A program made the position numbers and the translations under genes. From a bacterium (GTDB lineage: Bacteria > Krumholzibacteriota > Krumholzibacteriia > LZORAL124-64-63), in NCBI GenBank assembly GCA_030635025.1, contig DAOVZQ010000024.1, positions 1 to 11,076 of the forward strand: DNA of 11,076 nucleotides, written 5' to 3'. Of the stretch, positions 7,079 through 11,076 are shown piece after piece; within the stretch, counting starts at the first letter, position 1; each line of letters opens with the position of its first letter. The notes beneath the pieces are model-generated. The model worked only from the letters and a program-made list of their open reading frames with translations, searched no databases and was not told the origin of the DNA.

Positions 7079-7260
7079 GTAAGATTCCCCGCCGAGTCGT
7101 GTGGCCGGAAGCAATTGAACCATTGCTTCAAGTCGGGTTTCCTGTCTCTCGCTCTGATCGTCCCTTTCGGGCATGATCGCGGCTTGAGAACCGGGACTCC
7201 CACAGTCGGAGTGTTGGCTCATTTGACTCGACTCATCACGGGCTAAGCAGGGAATCCCAC
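7079..7260 (-). ncRNA. ssrS: 6S RNA (RNA polymerase holoenzyme regulator)
   Basis: 6S RNA mimics an open promoter, binds the housekeeping sigma form of RNA polymerase and damps transcription in stationary phase. The roughly 182-base gap segment between zapA and rny has the right length (about 184 in E. coli) and the right fold. A 14-bp closing stem pairs GTGGGATTCCCTGC (7260-7247) with GCGGGGAATCTTAC (7092-7079), including three G.U pairs. GAGTCG/CGACTC extends the pairing inward. On the 3' side of the central bubble is an 8-bp hairpin with arms GAAGCAAT and ATTGCTTC (7129-7108), equivalent to the small bubble hairpin of E. coli 6S RNA. A distal stem ends in a CCC-GAAA-GGG cap. The place just downstream of zapA is the classical location of ssrS. 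Ends are estimated from the closing stem. The RNA is in the sense of the operon, so it may be cut from a longer transcript or have a promoter within zapA. I see no clear terminator. Confidence 0.85.
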
Positions 7261-7274
7261 TAACCTTGAGATCC

Positions 7275-7568
7275 TCAGAGCTGTTCCATCTCCTTGTCGA
7301 GATAGGCGGTGATTTGCCCGGTCCTCTCGTCCAAGAGATTCAGGGCCTGTTGGTGTTTCTGACGTTCCCGCAACAGTTCATCCGCCAGATTAACGGCCAC
7401 CAGGATGGCCACCTTGCTGGTCGAGGCCACACTGGACTGGGATGCGATTTCACGCATCTTTTCGTCCACGAGGGCCGCGACTTTCTCGACGTACGCCGTC
7501 TCGGCATCGCCGCGCAAAGTATATTCCCGACCATAAATGGTCACATTCACGCTACTGGGATCCGACAT
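7275..7568 (-). CDS. zapA: ZapA-like cell division protein
   Basis: ZapA is a small cytoplasmic protein that bundles FtsZ filaments and stabilises the Z-ring. The 97-residue frame carries the family pattern: the N-terminal beta segment VNVTIYGREYTLRGD, then AETAYVEKVAALVDEKMREIA, then a helix STSKVAILVAVNLADELL leading into a C-terminal coiled coil that in ZapA drives tetramerisation. The ATG at 7568 has GGGAAG seven bases upstream. An in-frame upstream start at 7607 would add 13 residues with no family similarity, so I reject it. The ZapB-like gene precedes it by 63 bases, and the 6S RNA begins 14 bases after its stop, repeating the zapA-ssrS neighbourhood known from E. coli. Short ZapA proteins are divergent, so the call rests on both pattern and context. 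Confidence 0.87.
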   Translation of the reverse strand: MSDPSSVNVTIYGREYTLRGDAETAYVEKVAALVDEKMREIASQSSVASTSKVAILVAVNLADELLRERQKHQQALNLLDERTGQITAYLDKEMEQL

Positions 7569-7631
7569 CAGACTACTTCCCACGTATCGGGCCCCGGATC
7601 GATCCACCAGTCGCAGACGTGTTTTCGCCCA

Positions 7632-7904
7632 CTATACGATGGAATCGAGTTTATCCAGGAGGCCTCCCACCTTCTCCTCTATCAATTTGCGCTTGTCTTC
7701 CATTTGGTCGACGTGCGCCGCTTGCGATCGGGCTTCGGCCAATTCGTTCTCGGCTTGAAGAGCCCGATCATTGAGAGTCGCCAACTGGCTTTCGAGTTTA
7801 TCTCGATGAGCCAAAAGAGTCTCGTTTTCGGACTTGAGCTCCTGTATGCGCTTGACGGCGGTTAGGACTTTTTCTTCCAACAGCCCAAAGCTGTCATCGT
7901 GCAT
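7632..7904 (-). CDS. Small coiled-coil protein, ZapB-like
   Basis: A 90-residue, highly charged protein that is predicted to be almost entirely one coiled coil from residue 6 to about 88, with heptad-like spacing of L, V and I. It has no signal peptide or membrane segment. Size, composition and position directly before zapA suggest a ZapB-type partner, which in E. coli binds ZapA and links it to the chromosome terminus organiser. Coiled coils match many proteins by composition alone, so the family assignment is an inference and I give no symbol. The ATG at 7904 has GGAG only two bases away and AAGG eleven bases away, both poor spacings. A two-codon frame (ATG GAG TAA, 7912-7904) ends in TAATG on this start. 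The gene lies 60 bases after pheT. Confidence 0.7.
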   Translation of the reverse strand: MHDDSFGLLEEKVLTAVKRIQELKSENETLLAHRDKLESQLATLNDRALQAENELAEARSQAAHVDQMEDKRKLIEEKVGGLLDKLDSIV

Positions 7905-7964
7905 TACTCCATCTACCTTCCGGTTAGAGGACTCCGTTCATCATTCACCAGAAGGGCTGCAGAA

Positions 7965-10421
7965 TCATCCGCGTAATCGGACGTCCAAATCCTCTTTCAG
8001 GGCGTCAACGATCATGCCAATGGCTCTGTCTACAGCCTTCCCTTTCAGATTACTCTTGGCGGACTGGAACTTCAAGCGAATTCCGAGAGCGGCGCTCCCC
8101 GCTTCGAGTTTCCCGCCCTTGAAGAAATCAAAGAGGTCAACCCGACTCAAAAGGGGGCCACCGGCCTTGACAACCACTTGCTGGACCTGGGCGAACGTAA
8201 TGCCGCCGGGAGTAACGAGTGAAAGGTCCCTTTTAACCGCGGGGTATCTCGAAAATTTCTCGTATTTAACTCGAGATGGCGCAAGGCCCACCTGGTGTAA
8301 ATCCAATTCCACAAGGGCCACGCGGGCCTCGATGTCGAATTTTCGCAGACATCGTCTCGAAATCGCTCCTGCGACACCGATGGGCTGCCCGTCGGCATTA
8401 CGAACAGTCCACCTCAGTCCATCCTGCAGGTAGGGCTCATCGCAGTCCTCGGTCAACGTGATCTCCACGCGCAACCGATCGGATAGGGCTTCCACCGCCC
8501 CCTTGATTTCCAGCACATCTCCCGGAACCGCACCGTACAGATCGTCAGAGCGTCCGATAACGGCCAGCTGCAAAGTTGCCGACTCGCGGGGCAATAATCC
8601 GCCATCCTCGTGGCCATCCCGATACCGTCCCGTTTCGGAGGGCAGGAAAGTCGTGCCGATCTGAAAAAGGCGGAAGGGTGTCGCCCGGTCCACATTCAGA
8701 TTATGACGTGCGGCATCCAGCAGAGACGGGGTCAAGGTCGTCCGCAGCAGGGTTTCGCCACCATGATGGGGATTATCAACGGCCAACATCTCGTGGCGCG
8801 TATCGTCGTCCGCCAGCCCTAGCCGGTCCACATCCTTACGGGCGATGAATGTGGACGTGACGATTTCGCTGTAGCCGACGGCCGCCAGGTAATCTCGGAT
8901 CGATTCCCGCGTCAGGTCCTGATGGCTCCGGCTCACGTGGGCGCTGCCGCGGAAATGAGACGCGGCCGGGATGTTGTCGAAGCCGTAGATCCTCGCCACT
9001 TCCTCGATGAGATCCACTTCCTCGTGGATATCCCGCCGGAACGAGGGAACATTTACAACGAGTTTCCCCGTGGTATCGGCGCGGTCGCGAACCTGCCCCA
9101 CGGGCTGACAGGGCAAACCGATGGACTGGATGTATTCCACTGCGGCGGTGGTCGTGATCGACGTACCCAACAAGCGGTTCACCTGCTCGACACGCAGCGT
9201 AACCGGGGCGTCTTCCTTGCGATCCGGATTCTGGCGATCGACGAAACCGGCCTCCACATGGGCGCCTGCGTGTTCCTGCAAGAGATACATCGCCCGTCTC
9301 GCCCCAAGCATGACCGCGTCCCAGTCGGCACCGCGTTCGAAACGGTACGATGACTCGCTGATCAACTGGTGGCGTCGCGATGTCCTCCGCACGATACCAG
9401 GGTCGAAGAAAGCACTTTCGAGCATGATCTCGACCGTATTCTCGTCCACCTCGGAATCAGCGCCGCCCATGACTCCGGCCAGCGCCACAGGTGCGGCGCT
9501 GTCGGCGATGACCAGTTCTCCGGGATCCAGCTTGCGGGCTGCACCGTCCAGAGTCGCGAGGGTCTCCCCCTCTTCGGCGCGTCGGACCGTGAGTCGATTG
9601 CCGCTGAGTTTCTTGAGGTCGAAGGCATGAAGAGGCTGCCCCGTCTCGAACAACACGTAATTGGAAATATCGACCACATTGTTTATGGGACGAGCGCCCA
9701 CCGCAAGCAGTCGGTTCTTCATCCAGCGTGGAGACTCGCCGACCTCGACACTTCGAGCCACGTGCGCCGTATATCTGGGGCAATCGACGAAATCCGCAAT
9801 CTCGACCGTGAAGTCCAGTTGTCCGCCACCGAGCGAGGGTGGCGTCCAGACCTCGGGCAGTTGCAACATAGCACCGTTGATGGCGGCCACCTCGCGGGCC
9901 ACACCGATATGACTGAGCCAGTCGGGACGGTTGGGTGTCACTTCGATATCGAAAACCGTATCCCGGTAACCGTACAACTCGTCGGCCGGCGTACCGGGCG
10001 TGGGCTCGTCAGCCAACTCCATGATGCCTTCGCTGTCGTCGCTGAAACCGAGTTCGGATGCGGAGCAGATCATGCCTTGAGACTCGATGCCGCGGATTTT
10101 GCTCTTCTTCAGCTTCAGGCCGTTGGGCAATTTGCAACCGATGCGAGCGAAGAGGACCGTCAAGCCGGCCCGCACATTGGGCGCGCCGCAAACAACCTGG
10201 TGAACACCTTCGCCGTCGTCGACCTCACAGAGGCTCAACTTGTCGGCGTTGGGATGCTTCTCTTTCTTGAGGACCTTCGCCACAACCACACCGGGAAAGG
10301 TCAGGACGAAGTCGTCAACGGACTCCACGTTGAGTCCGTTTAGGGTCAGGCGTTCAGCCAACTCCACAGCGGAGCCGTCCCATGGCACGAAATCCCGTAG
10401 CCAGTTCAGACTGATATTCAA
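7965..10421 (-). CDS. pheT: Phenylalanine--tRNA ligase beta subunit
   Basis: PheT pairs with PheS in the alpha2-beta2 enzyme that charges tRNA-Phe, and its B3/B4 domain edits tyrosine mischarged onto the tRNA. The full-length protein has 818 residues (E. coli 795). Domains in order are MNISLNWLRDFV, the canonical start; an EMAP-type tRNA-binding fold (about 40-150) with HPNADKLSLCEVD and VVCGAPNVRAG; B3/B4 (about 205-395) with RPINNVVDISNYV, GQPLHAFDL and ALAGVMGG; B5 (about 405-485) with VPSFRRDIHEEVDLIEEVAR; a catalytic-like core; and the C-terminal FDX-ACB anticodon-binding domain with FSRYPAVKRDLSLV and VDLFDFFKG. The start codon is TTG at 10421, which overlaps the pheS stop as TTGA and has AGGGG six bases upstream. 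The conserved N-terminus supports this start, so translation is probably coupled to pheS. Confidence 0.98.
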   Translation of the reverse strand: MNISLNWLRDFVPWDGSAVELAERLTLNGLNVESVDDFVLTFPGVVVAKVLKKEKHPNADKLSLCEVDDGEGVHQVVCGAPNVRAGLTVLFARIGCKLPNGLKLKKSKIRGIESQGMICSASELGFSDDSEGIMELADEPTPGTPADELYGYRDTVFDIEVTPNRPDWLSHIGVAREVAAINGAMLQLPEVWTPPSLGGGQLDFTVEIADFVDCPRYTAHVARSVEVGESPRWMKNRLLAVGARPINNVVDISNYVLFETGQPLHAFDLKKLSGNRLTVRRAEEGETLATLDGAARKLDPGELVIADSAAPVALAGVMGGADSEVDENTVEIMLESAFFDPGIVRRTSRRHQLISESSYRFERGADWDAVMLGARRAMYLLQEHAGAHVEAGFVDRQNPDRKEDAPVTLRVEQVNRLLGTSITTTAAVEYIQSIGLPCQPVGQVRDRADTTGKLVVNVPSFRRDIHEEVDLIEEVARIYGFDNIPAASHFRGSAHVSRSHQDLTRESIRDYLAAVGYSEIVTSTFIARKDVDRLGLADDDTRHEMLAVDNPHHGGETLLRTTLTPSLLDAARHNLNVDRATPFRLFQIGTTFLPSETGRYRDGHEDGGLLPRESATLQLAVIGRSDDLYGAVPGDVLEIKGAVEALSDRLRVEITLTEDCDEPYLQDGLRWTVRNADGQPIGVAGAISRRCLRKFDIEARVALVELDLHQVGLAPSRVKYEKFSRYPAVKRDLSLVTPGGITFAQVQQVVVKAGGPLLSRVDLFDFFKGGKLEAGSAALGIRLKFQSAKSNLKGKAVDRAIGMIVDALKEDLDVRLRG

Positions 10422-11076
10422 CTCACACCCCTGAACTGATGAAGGAATCGAAGATCGTTTTCGTAGAGCAGCCTGATGTCGTCGATGCCGTAGCGCAACA
10501 TGGCGATGCGGTCGATCCCCAGTCCGAAAGCGAAGCCGGTGTAGGCGTCCCGGTCGTAGCCGGCCGCGGCGAATACGTTCGGGTGCACCATCCCGGCACC
10601 CATGATCTCGATCCAGCCCGTACGGCCGCAGACGCTACAGCCGTCTCCGCCACAGGCGAAACAACGCATGTCCACTTCCACCGAAGGCTCGGTGAAAGGA
10701 AAGAAATGAGGCCGAAAGCGGATCAACGTATCGGGCCCGTACAGGGTCCGGATGAACTGGGTCACCGTCGTTTTGAGGTCGGCCAGACTCACATCATGAT
10801 CAACGTATAGGCCTTCGATCTGGTAGAACTCCGCGGCGTGGGATGCGTCGACCGCTTCGTTGCGGTACACACGGCCGGGCACCACCACGGCCAACGGCGG
10901 TGTGTTCTGCTCCATGGTGCGAACCTGCACCGGTGACGTCTGAGTCCGGAGGAGCCGTTTATCGTCGATGTAGAACGTATCCTGGATGTCCCGTGCGGGA
11001 TGATCGGCCGGAAAGTTGAGGGCCGTGAAGTTGTACCAGTCCAGTTCAACGTCGGGTCCCTCTGCAACAGAGAAAC
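10418..11076 (-). CDS. pheS: Phenylalanine--tRNA ligase alpha subunit (C-terminal 218 residues, cut by window edge)
   Basis: PheS is the catalytic subunit of phenylalanyl-tRNA synthetase, a class II enzyme. The frame is open from the right edge (first whole codon at 11074), so the N-terminal coiled coil that binds tRNA and the start codon are outside. Visible blocks, numbered in the fragment, are FSVAEGPDVELDWYNFTALN (1-20), DHPARDIQDTFYI (24-36), LLRTQTSPVQVRTM (41-54), class II motif 2 in PGRVYRNEAVDASHAAEFYQ (66-85), a four-cysteine cluster CFACGGDGCSVC (138-149) common in bacterial PheS, EIMGAGMVHP (156-165), and motif 3 GFAFGLGIDRIAMLRYGI (180-197). All catalytic blocks in the visible part look intact. 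An internal GTG or ATG near residue 50 is not the start, since homology continues upstream to the window edge. The stop overlaps the TTG start of pheT. Confidence 0.98.
   Translation of the reverse strand, partial: FSVAEGPDVELDWYNFTALNFPADHPARDIQDTFYIDDKRLLRTQTSPVQVRTMEQNTPPLAVVVPGRVYRNEAVDASHAAEFYQIEGLYVDHDVSLADLKTTVTQFIRTLYGPDTLIRFRPHFFPFTEPSVEVDMRCFACGGDGCSVCGRTGWIEIMGAGMVHPNVFAAAGYDRDAYTGFAFGLGIDRIAMLRYGIDDIRLLYENDLRFLHQFRGVS

Noticed and set aside
7015..7222. Short minus-strand open frames within the zapA-rny gap
   Set aside because: They overlap the paired structure of the 6S RNA, have arginine- and proline-rich chance composition, and lack a family signal.
7279..7300. A promoter for the 6S RNA inside the end of zapA (TCGACA as -35)
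   Set aside because: No credible -10 element lies at the proper distance before the estimated 5' end.

Overview
The window is a bacterial chromosomal segment, roughly 60% GC by eye. Every supported gene lies on the minus strand, so transcription runs from the right end of the window to the left. The organism looks like a Gram-negative-type bacterium outside the Gammaproteobacteria: it has RNase Y rather than an RNase E type core, the MEP isoprenoid pathway, and a ZapB-like/ZapA pair beside 6S RNA. Gene orders of this kind are known from FCB-group and deltaproteobacterial-type lineages, but the sequence alone does not fix the phylum. No mobile elements, CRISPR arrays, tRNAs or rRNAs were seen. 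The long open frames on the plus strand are antisense shadows.

Layout in order of transcription (right to left): pheS (5' part outside the window) and pheT, the two subunits of phenylalanyl-tRNA synthetase, overlapping by TTGA; a small ZapB-like coiled-coil protein; zapA (FtsZ-ring regulator); a 6S RNA; rny (membrane-anchored RNase Y), preceded by a hairpin that covers its Shine-Dalgarno sequence; a perfect 13-bp hairpin; folD (one-carbon metabolism), overlapping by ATGA with ispA (short-chain polyprenyl diphosphate synthase); a gene-poor stretch of about 160 bases with a possible tiny membrane peptide; dxs (first enzyme of the MEP pathway); nadK (NAD kinase); and recN (DNA repair ATPase), whose 3' part runs off the left edge.

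The short gaps and the ATGA and TTGA overlaps suggest one or a few long transcripts of housekeeping genes. dxs and ispA are functionally linked, because DXS makes the precursor that eventually yields the IPP and DMAPP joined by IspA. NADP from NadK serves FolD and the MEP pathway. 6S RNA and RNase Y are both growth-phase and RNA-metabolism factors. The xseA/xseB genes that often sit between folD and ispA in related gene orders are absent here.

This is mostly an ordinary housekeeping region. I do not see evidence for a new defence or biosynthetic system. The points that merit a second look are the 6S RNA in the zapA-rny gap, the occluded ribosome-binding site of rny, and the in-frame hydrophobic tail downstream of the ispA stop codon.
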